NCBI GenBank assembly: GCA_905221605.1
Contig: CAJNDS010001113.1
Location: 971,163 to 1,035,162, forward strand
Length of the DNA: 64,000 nucleotides
Reading direction: 5' to 3'
Source of the DNA: Symbiodinium natans
Lineage: Eukaryota; Sar; Dinophyceae; Suessiales; Symbiodiniaceae
In this document: positions 1 to 9,172 of the stretch, piece by piece
How the letters are laid out: every line of letters starts with the position of its first letter
How positions within the stretch are numbered: position 1 is the stretch's first letter
Position numbers and translations under genes: made by a program
Notes under the pieces: model-generated
The model's input: the letters and a program-made list of their open reading frames with translations, nothing else
The model's database searches: none
What the model was told of the DNA's origin: nothing

Positions 1-11
1 CCGTAGCCGAC
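1..11 (-). CDS. K+ channel exon: selectivity filter start
   Basis: Reads GTC GGC TAC GG on the minus strand (Val-Gly-Tyr-Gly, last codon cut by the window edge), directly after an AG acceptor at 12-13. It follows in phase 0 on the pore-helix exon ending TLTT, giving the K+ channel signature TLTT-VGYG. Confidence 0.85.
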
Positions 12-3000
12 CTCCGTTGCTTAGGAAGATTCAGGCGGTGGGGGGTATGTCTCTCGACTACGTGCAATTGGTTAAGCCCTAAACCCTAAACCTTAAACCC
101 TAAACCTTATAAACCCAAATCTCTATGAGGGGTACTCAGGACTTCATCTCCGCACCAGGCCATGGCCAACATCAAGATGAATCCAGCGCCAGGGGGCCGT
201 CGTGAGCGTCATGGTGGCCCAGTAGAGGGCCATGAAGTAGACGCAGTTCGGATCCTCGCGGCCCCACTCAAAGGCTTGGGATGGCTTGGGGCTTCGGATT
301 CTCCAAGCCCAACACTTTTTGGAGCCTGGCCTCCATTCCCCCCTAGACCCTGAACCCTAAACTCCAAACCCTAAACCCTAAACTCTAAACCCTGAACTCT
401 GAACCCTCAACCCTCAACCCTAAACTCTAAACCCTGAACCCTAAAAACGAATAAGAAAAACAAACTCCCGGCGGCACCGAAGACATGGACAAAAGAACTC
501 CAAGGCTCCTTTCTGGCAGAGGGACTGCAAGGATCGCCCTGACAGGTGACAGGCCCTCGCTTTCTGTGCTCAGGGAACTTCTCGGGTGACCCTCAACCCT
601 CAAGGGATTAAAGGAAGGACCCTTATAAGGGGCCTTAGGGGTTGTATAGGGACTATATCGGGGAATAAGATTGATGGTCCCTTCGTGAACGCTAAGCCCG
701 AAACCCGAAACCCTAAACCCAGCTATCCCCCCCATCCCTGATCCAAGCCCAAAGCTTAACAGACCTTTGCAGTTCAGGGTTCAGGGCTTAGGGTTTCGGG
801 TTTAGGGTGGCTGTCCTTCTTGAAAAGGCCCCCATGCACCAAAAGGGACCAAATTTCAAGTAACTGCGGTCCATGCGGGTGCTTGCTTGCTGGATGCTAT
901 CTTCCTTGGCGGCGTGTGGCTGCGTGGCATGAGCTGCACCTCTCAACTCCAAGATTGCAAAGTCCCAGGTGGCAAGCGCAAGGAAGGACGTTGATGTGAA
1001 AGTTCCAATCATGTCCGTATTATCCTTAACTACCCAAACCCCCCCCCCCGAAAACCCTGAACCCTGCACCCAAAACCGCTGTAAGCCCCAAGGCCCTAAA
1101 CCCTGAAGCCCCTAAACCCTAAGCCCTAAAACCCTGAAACCCTTCGCTTAACCCTTAACCCTGAACCCTCAACCCTTAACCCTTAACCCTAAACCCCCCT
1201 CTCAAGGAAACAGAGCTTGCCTTGGTGTCGATCAGAGCCGAAAGCCTCCGGTGTCGGTGTGGGTGCGGGGGGGGGGGGTGGTTTAGGGTTTAGGGTTGAG
1301 GGTTTCGGGTTTAGGGATCCAGTTTAGGGCCCAGGGCTTAGGGCCTAGGGTTTAGTGTTTAGGGTTTAATGTCGGATTTTGCATCTGCTCTCGCCGGCAA
1401 GCAGCCAGCTGCTCCCCTTGGTGTGGTAGCTGAGCTCCCCATACCTCGGCGAGGCCCCTTTCTCCCCAACTCACTGGCGACGAAATTCCAGGTTGCGTTG
1501 GGGGTTTAGGGTTTAGGGTTTAGGGTTTAGGGTTTAGGGTTTAGGGTTTAGGGTTTAGGGTTTAGGGTTTAGGGTTTAGGGTTTAGGGTTTAGGGTTTAG
1601 GGTTTCGGGTTTAGGGTTTAGGGTTTAGGGAGTTACGGCCCCTTGTTGGGTCCCGAGGGTGCCGTGTTGTCTATGAGGAGACCCTGATATAGAGAAAAGC
1701 TCAGAACCCTAAACCCTAAACCCTAAACCTTAAACCCTCAACCCTCAACCCTAAACCCTAAACCCTAGCCCTTCAGCCCGAAATCCCCGAAGTTTTCGAG
1801 GCTAGATGCGTGACGGTGCCTTCGATCGCGATCCACATGCACGCGAACCTCGGCTCAAGCTCCGGGATGTTTCGGGGGTTTAGGGTTTAGGGTTTAGGGT
1901 TTAGGGTTTAGGGTTTAGGGTTTAGGGTTTAGGGTTTAGGGTTTAGGGTTTAGGGTTTAGGGTATGGGGTTAAGGGTTCAGGGTTAAGGGTTAAGAGTTT
2001 AGGGTTTGGGTTTGGGGCTTTGGGTTTAGGGTTGAGGGCAGCACAACTTGCAGGCTTCAGTACGAAGCAAGACTACTGCTAAGATTCGGGTCGGAGCATT
2101 TCATCCTACGTAGGATAAGGGGGACCCTTGAAGAACCCTCTTGTGGCTCTCTTAAAATAGGGACCTTATTCAGAGGGTCTGTGTTCCCAGGGGTCCCCCG
2201 AATCCTATCCCTATTTCAGGCTTAGGGTATTCGGGTCCACCTCGAACAGAAGGAACCCCCCTCAAGAGGTGATGCGACAATCACAGGTTGCATACTTCGG
2301 GGGGTTTGGGGGCTTGGCAAGTAACTAAGAAGCTGCGTGGTCCAAGGCACCAGTGGGCGCAAAGCGTGGTGATGATGATGAACTTGACCATGTCTATCAG
2401 GTAATAGGAGAACCTGAGAAGGGTGGACTCTCCTGCAGGTCTTCACATTCCTGAATAGAGTTTGGGGGGGCATGTTCGGGTTCATAAGACCCTGGTAGCT
2501 CTTACAGCCAATGGAGAGGAGATGACGCCTAAAGTCCCATCACCGCCACAGGGCTATGGGCATGGTCACCAAACCGGCCGGCCACGCCATTGCAAAGGGG
2601 GCAAGGGGGGGCAGGCCACATGTGTCTCAGCAACCACCGCTTGGGACAGCAGGCTAGAATGCTCCTGGGCGCTCCAGGAACTCGACTCTGATCTCCGAGC
2701 TGGAACAGCAAGTTGGCACGCTTTCTAGTCGGAGAAGATGGGCGACCCTCCGATTCTCCAAGCAAGGAAGACCATGTACATGAATCGAAGCGGACATTCA
2801 CCAAGGAGCACAGAACACGGAACAATGACCAAGATTAAAAAAAGGCCCTCTTTCTTCATAATTCGTGCGCTAGGCGTTGGGGTCCAGGGGGCTTTCGGGA
2901 CTGTGGACCCTAACCCAAAAAATCCTCAACCCTATTGAACCCTCCAACCCAAGAAAGCTGACAAGAGAGTAGCTTGGCCTCCCTGCCCGAATTTCGCGTG

Positions 3001-5024
3001 CCATCGGCTCATAAAGCGGCCGAGGCGGGGGAGGTTCACCATCCTCCCAGGCAGGGTCCATGGGCTTGGAGGGGCTTAGGGTTTAGGGTTTAGGGTTTAG
3101 GCTTTAGGGTTTAGGGTTTAGGGTATTGGGGTTAAGGGTTCAAGCTTAGGGCAGGAGGGCCTGTGGTGGGCTTGGGGCTGTCTGGTGGTGGTGGCGCGGT
3201 GATTTCACCGCTGAAAAGCAGCAAATGCCTGCCTGAAGATCTTGACGGATCGTATGAGACCTTGGCCCGCAACACACTTCCGTGAGAATCCAAGCTCACC
3301 TTGCAGTAGTAGGGGATGAATGAGGTACCCTTGTACGTTATGTTCCTATATCTCCTTATCAAACCTTTTAAGAGGGATTCTATGAGGGGTGGCTACTTGG
3401 GTAGGCAACTTGGACTGATGACTCCACAAGTCATGTCGTCTGGGCGTTTTCAGGCCAAGGGGCCGAGGATCTGCCACTGGTCGAACTGCTTGTCTCCCTG
3501 GGCAGACTTCACTTGCAGATATCCACAAGGGTTTAGGATTTAGGGTTTGGGGTTTGGGTTTAGGGTTTAGGGTCTAGGGTCTAGGGTCTAGGGTCTAGGG
3601 TCTTGGGTCTAGGGTCTAGGGTTTAGGGCTTAGGGTTTAGGGTTTAGGGTTTGGGGTTTAGGGTTTAGGGTTTAGGGTTTGGGGTTTAGGGTTTAGGTTA
3701 GGGTTTAGGGCTTAGCGTCTCCCAACTAAGGCCACCTCTAACCCCCTAGACTCTCAGGTCGGCGCCGTGACCTCCCGGACCCAGAAGGGCGTGATGCTGG
3801 CCAGGTCCAGCCAGAACCTCAGAGAAACAGAGAGAAACCCTAAACCCTAAACCCTAAACCCTAAACCCTAAACCCTAAACCCTAAACCCTAAACGAGAGA
3901 GACAGGGGGAGAGAGAGAGAGAGAGAGAGAGATGGGGAGAGAGAGAGAGAGACAGAAGCTTGGGGTTTAGAGAAGCAAGAGGGAGAAGAGAGGAAGAGAG
4001 AAAGAGAGACAGAAAGAGCGAGAAACAGAAAAGAGAGAGGGCAAGGAGAACGCCCCTGAAAGCACGTCAGAATGAAAACGAAACAAACTTCTTCAAATAC
4101 ATACCCTAAACCCTAAACCCTAAACCCTGAACCCTAAACCCTGAACCCTGAGGCCTTGCGCCAAGCCACCACCCGAAGGTGTCACCCATGCCGAGGTAGG
4201 CTTTCGCAATCGTGCAGGGGTCTCTTTGCCAGGGGCCGCGGGACCTTCGGCCCGAGAGAAGAGAAGTCAGGTTTAGGGTTCAGGGTGAGGGATTCAAGGT
4301 TCAGGGTTCAGGGCTTAGGGTTTCAGGGTTTTAGGGCTCAGGGTTCAGGGTTTAGGGTTTCAGGCTTCAGGGTTCAGGGTTTAGGGTTTAGGGTTTAGGG
4401 TTTAGGGTTTGGGGTTTGGGGTTTGGGGTTTCGGGTTTAGGGTTTTTGGGGTTTAGGGTTTAGGGTTTAGGGCTAACAGATCTCGAAAAGGTGTTCAGGG
4501 TTTCAGGCTTCTTGGGGTTCCAGGGCTGAGGGTGTGCACCCCCCCCGTCTTGGGCCCTGCACTTACACTCCCAGGAGTACCCTAAACCCTGAACCCTAAA
4601 CCCTAAACCCTGAACCCTAAACCCTAAACCCTAAACTGCTCCCCGCGCTCCGCAAGCTCTAAGAAGCCCGGCAGATCACTCTGCGGATTGGCGTAGGCGA
4701 TGAAGAACTGCAGGAAGATGTCCTGTGAAATCCCTAAACCCTAAACCCTAACCCCTAAACCCTAAGCCCTAAACCCTAGACCCTAAGCCCTAAACCCTAA
4801 ACCCTAAACCCTAAATCCCCGTGAACACTCCCGTCCCTGAGCCCTAAGAAGCCCTGGGTTGAAAGACTTTGCGGGGGCAGCGTTGGCCCCCACGTGGCAT
4901 CAAGTGCAGCCAATGGGGAACTTCCCCCAAAACATCGGGTTTAGGGTTTAGGGTTTAAACCCTAGGGTTTAGGGTTTAGGGTTTAGGGTTTAGGGTTTAG
5001 GGTTTAGGGTTTAGGGTTTAGGGT

Positions 5025-5091
<67 letters not shown>

Positions 5092-6011
5092 GGGTGAGGG
5101 TTGAGGGTGAGGGTTGAGGGTTGAGGGGTTGAGGGTTGAGGGTTGAGGGTTTGAGGGTGAGGGGACTGGGAGGGAGTCCTAGCAGAGGGATATAGAATGT
5201 TTTTTTGGCGGGGGGGGGGGGGGGGTTATATGGAGGGTACCCCGTTCTGGGAAAAGTAACATGCATCAAAGGCGCCAGGCTGAAGCACATGTTCGCCAAC
5301 ACGGAGATGGTCCTTCGGCTGCACCCGGGCTGACACGGACCACGAAGCTGCTACTTGAAGATTTAGGGTTTAGGGTTTAGGGTTTAGGGTTTAGGGTTTA
5401 GGGTTTAGGGTTTAGGGTTTAGGGTTTAGGGTTTATTGGTTCATTGGGTCATGGGTACATACTACAAGTAGGGTTGCGGAACTCTGTCAATCTGGGCCTC
5501 TTGACTCAACAACCATCTCGCAAAAACCCTTCTAAAGTGCTGCACTCTCGGCTTGTTCTGGTTTGAAGTGTTTGGGGCTTCTTGGGTGGCATGGAACCCT
5601 AAACCCTAAACCCTAAACATCGGCCCTCAGGAGAGCGCACCGGCTTTTAAGCATTTTCAAGAAGCAGAAACAACATGCAACATAAAAAGTGTGATAACAA
5701 AAGTTGTTAACAAAAGTACAGGTCCCAGATGATTGTTTCTTTAATCAATTTCGATTTTTTCGCTCATATGCATTGGCTCAGTTGGTGTAGCAAGCATCCC
5801 CCCGTGATCTCCTTCTGAGTTGCCGAGTTCATAGGCCCCCCCCCCAAAAGGGTACGCTTTCAGTCCTTTTGGGGGATTGTAGTATCCCAAAACGAGTAAA
5901 AAAGTGTACTCATTCGGCAACTTAAGACTACTATTTGCTCAAGAACCGTGAAAGAACAAAAAAATCAATTATTCCCCTATATTACCCTTACAAGGAAGAA
6001 TATGCTATGTA

Positions 6012-6043
<32 letters not shown>

Positions 6044-7124
6044 GTTCATTTTTTTTGGGGGGGGGTTCTTAAGCAATTTCTAGAAGAGGGTTGAGGCTTT
6101 TCAGATTCCTCCCCCATCAGACGTGGCACCGTGGAAGCTGAAAGGGATGATGGCTTGGCGTTTGGGGGGGTTTAGGCTTGTGGGAACTGACCAAACCCTA
6201 CTTAAACCCTAAACCCTCAACCCTCAACCTAAACCCTAAACCCTCAAACCCTAAACCCTCAAACCCTAAACCCGAAACCCTAAACTCGGGATGTTTCTTC
6301 TGCACAGGGCCTGATGGTCCGATGCACCGGTGGGCGGGTCGTGTCGATGACCTGTTCGAGAGCTGTGGGAGCTCTGCTTGCAGGCTCATGGGCACTGACA
6401 AACAGGTTTCGGGTTTAGGGTTTAGGGTTTAGGGTTAGGGTTTAGGGTTTAGGGTTTAGGGTTTAGGGTTTAGGGTTTAGGGTTTAGGGTTTAGGGTTTA
6501 GGGTTTAGGGTTTAGGGTTTAGGGTTTAGGGTTTAGGGTTTAGGGTTTAGGGTTTAGGGTTTAGGGTTTAGGGTTTAGGGTTTAGGGTTTAGGGTTTAGG
6601 GTTTAGACGTACCCGAAGCAAGGTGATAACCAGAAAAGCCCTACTTACAAGTACCGATGAACCTCCAAGTGCCCTTCTCAGGTCCCCAGAAGCTCCGGGA
6701 TTCTCCTCTTCAGCCTCTGAAGCAAAAATGTCCTCAGCCTCAGTCCACCCTCCCTGCGCCTGGACGAGCGGGAGGTAGTACCTTTGGGTTTAGGGTGTAG
6801 GGTTGGGGTTTAGGGTGTAGGGCTTAGGAACTTTGATGTTCGCCCCTGCCAGGGTTACTGGACATCACCCCTGATGCGATGATGGGACCTGATCATGACC
6901 CGCGACTCATACTAAGTAATTAGGGTTTTAATTCCTTGTAATCCCCAAAAGGACACCAAGTATATACACTCGCCAATGTTAAAAAGGAACCTTTAAAACA
7001 AAAACACACACACACACACACACCCCATAACAGTAACATAAACCCTGTTTCATACAGCCCTCACCTGTCAAAGCCCAAGCTGCGCCATGAAGAACAGGAG
7101 CATGGTCACCCAGAGGTCCCAGAC
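1..7124 (-). CDS. Voltage-gated K+ channel gene (partial, multi-exon; runs off the left edge)
   Basis: Minus-strand gene read from right to left. Exons encode, in order, an S1-like helix (7075-7124), an S2 segment (4668-4722), a short S2-S3 loop with an IAKAYL motif, S3 (FWLDLASITPF), an arginine-bearing S4 (PRLGRFMSRWH), S5 (LIDMVKFIIITTLCAHW), a turret segment, the pore helix (ALYWATMTLTT) and the filter V-G-Y-G at the very edge. The S5-to-pore layout and TLTT-VGYG are those of six-transmembrane K+ channels of the KCNH/CNG/plant-Shaker type. These sit in a membrane and pass K+ when S4 moves. From S4 to the filter six exons join in phase: introns 2433-2981, 1849-2350, 1462-1802, 275-1394 and 12-197. 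Donors are GA, GT, GC, GC and GC; every acceptor is AG. The S1-to-S4 part is less certain, with unresolved phases. The N-terminus probably lies beyond 7.2 kb and any cyclic-nucleotide-binding or PAS domain lies outside what I can see. Ca2+ or non-selective relatives are unlikely because of the GYG signature. Confidence 0.85.
77..115. repeat. Telomere-type array in the filter intron
   Basis: CCCTAAA units with TTAAA variants inside the 186-nt intron 12-197 of the K+ channel gene. The rest of that intron is short unique sequence. Confidence 0.85.
198..274 (-). CDS. K+ channel exon: pore helix
   Basis: Encodes FEWGREDPNCVYFMALYWAT followed by MTLTT, the pore helix of a K+ channel. AG acceptor at 275-276; donor reads GCCCCC (GC type). 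The two leading bases CC join the single G left by the exon at 1395-1461 to make an Ala codon. Confidence 0.88.
275..1394. other. 1.1-kb K+ channel intron made of telomere arrays and spacers
   Basis: Phase matching joins 1395-1461 directly to 198-274, so this stretch is one intron. It holds CCCTAAA-type arrays at 346-445, 701-720, 1085-1195 and TTTAGGG-type arrays at 780-808 and 1280-1368, plus short poly-C and poly-G runs. The unique spacers at 460-640 and 820-1030 have open frames but no recognised motif. Confidence 0.6.
1395..1461 (-). CDS. K+ channel exon: S5-to-pore turret
   Basis: 67 nt, encoding GASPRYGELSYHTKGSSWLL and one more Ala. It starts in phase 0 after GGAG and ends in phase 1 at a GCGAGA donor, which fits both neighbours exactly. 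The SSWLLA stretch sits where other channels have the extracellular turret. Confidence 0.72.
1502..1629. repeat. Telomere-type array, TTTAGGG on plus
   Basis: About 18 nearly perfect TTTAGGG units, in the K+ channel intron 1462-1802. On the gene (minus) strand it reads CCCTAAA. A second, opposite array follows at 1706-1770. Confidence 0.95.
1803..1848 (-). CDS. K+ channel exon: end of S5
   Basis: 46 nt, encoding FACMWIAIEGTVTHL. Its first G completes the Trp codon begun by TG in the S5 exon, giving the typical HW-x-ACMW pattern of S5. GC-type donor (GCCTCG), AG|G acceptor. Confidence 0.8.
1876..2036. repeat. Telomere-type array, TTTAGGG on plus
   Basis: About 12 perfect units followed by decaying variants (TTCAGGG, TTAAGGG, TTGAGGG), in intron 1849-2350 of the K+ channel gene. 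Confidence 0.95.
2110..2212. mobile_element. Inverted-repeat element, family 1, copy A
   Basis: Palindromic about 100-bp element inside K+ channel intron 1849-2350. Its ends read TAGGATAAGGGGGACCC and, inverted, GGGGATAGGATTCGGGGGACC. The reverse complement matches the copy at 20380-20524 along its length, including AGACCCTCTGAATAAGGTCC. No coding capacity, so it would be a non-autonomous (MITE-like) element. Confidence 0.7.
2351..2432 (-). CDS. K+ channel exon: S4-S5 linker and S5
   Basis: 82 nt, encoding ESTLLRFSYYLIDMVKFIII and then TTLCAHW. Hydrophobic S5 helix ending in the conserved His-Trp. AG|G acceptor (CTGCAG), donor GTGCCT. Phase 1 in, phase 2 out, matching both neighbours. Confidence 0.85.
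2982..3043 (-). CDS. K+ channel exon: S4 voltage sensor
   Basis: 62 nt, encoding MVNLPRLGRFMSRWHAKFGQ with basic residues spaced as in an S4 voltage sensor. Acceptor GGGAG|G; donor reads GAGGCC, a GA-type site. It has fewer arginines than classical S4 helices, so an adjoining exon may carry more. Confidence 0.72.
3069..3122. repeat. Telomere-type array
   Basis: TTTAGGG units on plus just upstream (gene sense) of the S4 exon. Confidence 0.9.
3130..3535 (-). other. Unique spacer between S3 and S4 exons
   Basis: Minus strand holds short candidate segments such as GTSFIPYYCK followed by GTGAGC, and QGDKQFDQWQILGP. Neither can be placed in the channel with confidence. It may be intron or carry part of the S3-S4 linker. 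Confidence 0.25.
3536..3718. repeat. Telomere-type array with TCTAGGG block
   Basis: Mixed units; a run of TCTAGGG variants at about 3569-3620 is locally homogeneous, then TTTAGGG and TTTGGGG. Confidence 0.9.
3764..3817 (-). CDS. K+ channel exon: S3
   Basis: Encodes FWLDLASITPFWVREVTA. The F-x-x-D-x-x-S-I-x-P-F pattern is that of S3 in CNG/KCNH-type channels. Acceptor CTGAG|G next to a CCCTAAA array at 3836-3893. The donor is provisional (GC type chosen to fit the S4 phase). Confidence 0.75.
3836..4055. repeat. CCCTAAA array followed by purine (GA) tract
   Basis: Perfect CCCTAAA units to 3893, then a GA-rich tract (3894-4046) dominated by GAGA runs. Lies in the intron just upstream of the S3 exon on the gene strand. 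Confidence 0.9.
4192..4244 (-). CDS. K+ channel exon: S2-S3 loop
   Basis: Encodes RDPCTIAKAYL, matching the D-P-x-x-I-A-x-x-Y-L loop that precedes S3 in this family. Donor GCATGG (GC) is one choice; a start at about 4225 would fit the phase left by the S2 exon better. Both ends are provisional. Confidence 0.55.
4270..4473. repeat. Telomere-type array with TTCAGGG and TTTGGGG variants
   Basis: Degenerate units, plus orientation, in the intron between the S2 and S2-S3 exons. Confidence 0.9.
4668..4722 (-). CDS. K+ channel exon: S2
   Basis: 55 nt, encoding DIFLQFFIAYANPQSDLP, the D-I-x-L-x-F-F-x-x-Y motif of S2. Acceptor TTTCACAG|G is classical; donor GCTTCT is GC type. Confidence 0.78.
4937..5158. 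repeat. Telomere array with an internal flip and a TTGAGGG block
   Basis: Begins TTTAGGG, switches for two units to AAACCCTA near 4957-4965, returns to TTTAGGG, then becomes about 17 nearly pure TTGAGGG units from about 5022 to 5158. Confidence 0.92.
5276..5318 (-). CDS. Candidate K+ channel exon between S1 and S2
   Basis: Minus frame reads RRTISVLANMCFSLAP with very GC-rich third positions, flanked by GTGCAG and a GC donor. Its place between the S1 and S2 exons fits the gene. I assign it by position and codon pattern only. Confidence 0.35.
5361..5434. repeat. Telomere-type array
   Basis: Ten or so perfect TTTAGGG units on plus. Confidence 0.95.
5807..5925. mobile_element. Inverted-repeat element (GTTGCCGA family), copy A
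   Basis: Ends read GAGTTGCCGAG and, inverted, GTTGCCGAATGAG. The interior has CCCCCCAAAAGGGTACGCTTTCAG and CCCAAAA...AGTGTACTC, matching 12029-12112. The flanking 5630-6180 is AT-rich with (TA)n at 6008-6031, poly-T and poly-G runs, and no gene that I see. Confidence 0.5.
6413..6606. repeat. Long telomere-type array
   Basis: About 27 almost uninterrupted TTTAGGG units on plus, one of the longest pure arrays in the window. Confidence 0.96.
6685..6781 (-). CDS. Candidate acidic exon between S1 and S2
   Basis: Minus frame reads YYLPLVQAQGGWTEAEDIFA and continues with a Glu-rich stretch. Acceptor AAAG|G, possible GA donor. It would be an acidic extracellular loop if it belongs to the channel. 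No family match is claimed. Confidence 0.4.
6790..7074. other. Spacer with degenerate telomere units and a CA repeat
   Basis: Short degenerate arrays at 6785-6830, (CA)n at 7004-7023, otherwise no gene recognised. It is presumably intron between the candidate exon at 6685 and the S1 exon. Confidence 0.4.
7075..7124 (-). CDS. K+ channel exon: S1
   Basis: 50 nt, encoding VWDLWVTMLLFFMAQLG. The W-D-x-x-V pattern followed by hydrophobics is that of S1 in KCNH/CNG-type channels. Acceptor CTCAG|G, donor GCTTTG (GC). A poly-G run (7131-7149) sits just upstream on the gene strand. Confidence 0.7.
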
Positions 7125-7149
7125 CTGAGTGGGGGGGGGGGGGGGGGGG

Positions 7150-7720
7150 ACCCCTGAATGCCCTTCTTAAGAAGCGCTCAGGAAATGTGAATATAACGAT
7201 GTAAACATACGGAAAGTCAGGAAATTCATGAGAATCATAATACGAAAAGAAGAAGACTGGAAATGATAAAAATCAGAACAAACATAAACATATATATATA
7301 TATTATATACATATATGACCATCGGTGAAAGCCTCTTCTGCGGCCTCAGAGGGTTCTCATACTATGGTATATTACTTTGTCCCTTTTTTTCAAGGTAACT
7401 ATGTTGTTGGTTTCGATTGCCATGATAATCAGGATGGGTTTTCTGATTGCTTGGGAGCTTCTGGCGGCAAGCGATGGTGCCGCTTGGAGAGAGCTTCGTG
7501 ATGTTCTCTTGGCCCCCAAGTTTGGCACATGGACTTGGACTGATTGGGACCCCTGCTTACAGCTATATCATTCAGCTCGTCCTTAGGATTACAGCATATC
7601 AAATGCAAGATTTCCCCAAATACAGTGCTCCTGAACACCTAACACCAACACCCTAAACCTGGAACCAACAACCCGGAACCCTAAACCCTAACCCTAAACC
7701 CTAAACCCTAAACCCGAAGG
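7150..7720. other. AT-richer stretch without a recognised gene
   Basis: Contains (TA)n at 7291-7316. Open frames exist on both strands at 7377-7640, but third-position GC is not raised on either, so I assign no exon. A CCCTAAA array follows at 7675-7717. Confidence 0.3.
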
Positions 7721-7846
7721 TGGGCGTGAGCATGCGACATGCGAAGACGTGGAGGAAGCCAAGCCACCTCCACCCAGTGGACGTAGCCTTTCGCCTGTCC
7801 GCAGAGCCGGAGGCTCCAGGAGAATTGTGCAGGGTTCAATGTGTAG

Positions 7847-8352
7847 GGTTTAGGGTTTAGGGTTCAGGGTTCAGGGTTTAGGGTTTAGGGTTTAGGGTTT
7901 AGGGTTTAGGGTTTAGGGTTTGGGGTTTGGGGTTTGGGGCTTAGGGTTTAGGGTTTAGGGTTTAGGGTTTAGGGTTTGGGGTTTAGGGCTTAGGGCTTAG
8001 GGCTTAGGGTTTAGGGTTTAGGGTTTTGGGTTTGGGGTTTTGGGTTTAGGGCTTAGGGTTTAGGGTGTAGGGTTTAGGGTAGGGTTAGGGTGTAGGTTTG
8101 GGCAGGGTTTAGGGCTTAGGGTTTAGGGGTTAGGGTTTAGGGTTTGGGGTTTAGGGTTTGGGTTTAGGGTTTAGGGTTTAGGTTTAGGGTTTAGGGTTTA
8201 TGGGGTAGGGTTTAGGGTTTAGGGTTTAGGGTTAGGGTTTAGGGTTTAGGGGTTTAGGGTTTAGGGTTTAGGGTTTAGGGTTTAGGGTTTAGGGTTTAGG
8301 GTTTAGGGTTTAGGGTTTAGGGTTTAGGGTTTAGGGTTTAGGGTTTAGGGTT
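7847..8352. repeat. Longest telomere-type block (about 500 bp)
   Basis: Plus-oriented TTTAGGG with sub-blocks of TTTGGGG, GCTTAGG and one-base indel units, ending in a clean run of about 17 perfect units. The mix of homogeneous and degenerate runs suggests repeated local expansion. Confidence 0.95.
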
Positions 8353-8513
8353 GAAGATTCATGGCCACTTAGAAGTAGGGTTCGAGGTACCCCCACGGCC
8401 CGACGAAAGTTACAACCGATAAGAACTAGAGATACTCCGAGTTACTCGCCTTATACCCCCCTAACCTCCAAGCCCTAAACCCTAGACCCTAAACACTCTT
8501 TTCAGTATAGTAT

Positions 8514-8972
8514 TTAAACCCTATAGTCTTCGTGGGCAATGATCATTTTTCGTGGGCAGTGGTCATTCTTCGTGGGCAATGACCATTTTTCGTGGGCAAA
8601 GGTCATTTGTTCGTGGGCAATGGTCATTTCTTCATGGGCAATAGTCATTTTTCGTGGGCAATGGTCATTTCTTCGTGGGCAATGATCATTTTTCGTGGGC
8701 AAAGGTCATTTGTTCGTGGGCAATGGTCACTTTTCGTGGGCAATGGTCATTTCTTCGTGGGCAATGATCATTTTCGTGGGCAAAGGTCATTTGTTCGTGG
8801 GCAATGGTCATTCTTCGTGGGCAATGGTCACTTTTCGTGGGCAATGGTCATTTCTCGTGGGCAATGGTCATTTTTCGTGGGCAATGGTCATTTTTCGTGG
8901 GCAATGGTCACTTTTGGGGGGCAATGGTAATTTGTTGTGGGCAATGGTCATTTTTCGTGGGCCATGGTCACG
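8514..8972. repeat. Minisatellite, about 21-23-bp unit
   Basis: About 20 copies of a unit close to TTCGTGGGCAATGGTCATTT with length variants. It starts right after TATTTAAACCCTATA and ends in a poly-C-rich tract (8981-9045). All frames are open through it, which is an artefact of the repeat. A relative lies at 30733-31112. Confidence 0.95.
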
Positions 8973-9082
8973 GGCCAACCCCCCCCCCCCCCCGCCCCCC
9001 TCCCCCCTCTTCCCCCTCTCCCCCCCCCTCCCCCGCTCCTTACCCGACCCGACCCCTCTCCACCCGCAAGCAGTGTCCCCGA

Positions 9083-9172
9083 TTTTTTGGTGGCCCCGAA
9101 ACAAAAACAGCTGCAAGTCTAATAACTTGTGTTTAACTTGCAGCTGTTTTTGGTTTCGGGGCCACCAAAAAA
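9083..9172. mobile_element. Near-perfect hairpin element
   Basis: Two arms of about 36 bp (start TTTTTTGGTGGCCCCGAAAC; the facing arm is its complement with a one-base indel) around a loop of about 17 nt. Could be a tiny inverted-repeat transposon or, if transcribed, a small-RNA precursor. It lies inside the composite block 8514-9690. Confidence 0.8.

Noticed and set aside
1-24. CCGTAGCC at the first bases, like the start of the dinoflagellate spliced leader
   Set aside because: Only eight bases match, and on the minus strand the same bases read as the K+ channel filter codons after an AG acceptor.
788-1069. 93-codon minus-strand frame as a K+ channel exon
   Set aside because: Phase shows that exon 1395-1461 joins 198-274 directly, so this stretch is inside an intron; its sequence has no channel motif.
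5765-5840. tRNA-like GGCTCAGTTGGTGTAGC
   Set aside because: Looks like a tRNA D-arm, but no acceptor stem, anticodon arm or TTCGA T-loop follows at the right spacing.
8514-8972. Regular repeat that could be taken for a CRISPR array
   Set aside because: Units are contiguous with no unique spacers, and the genome is eukaryotic.
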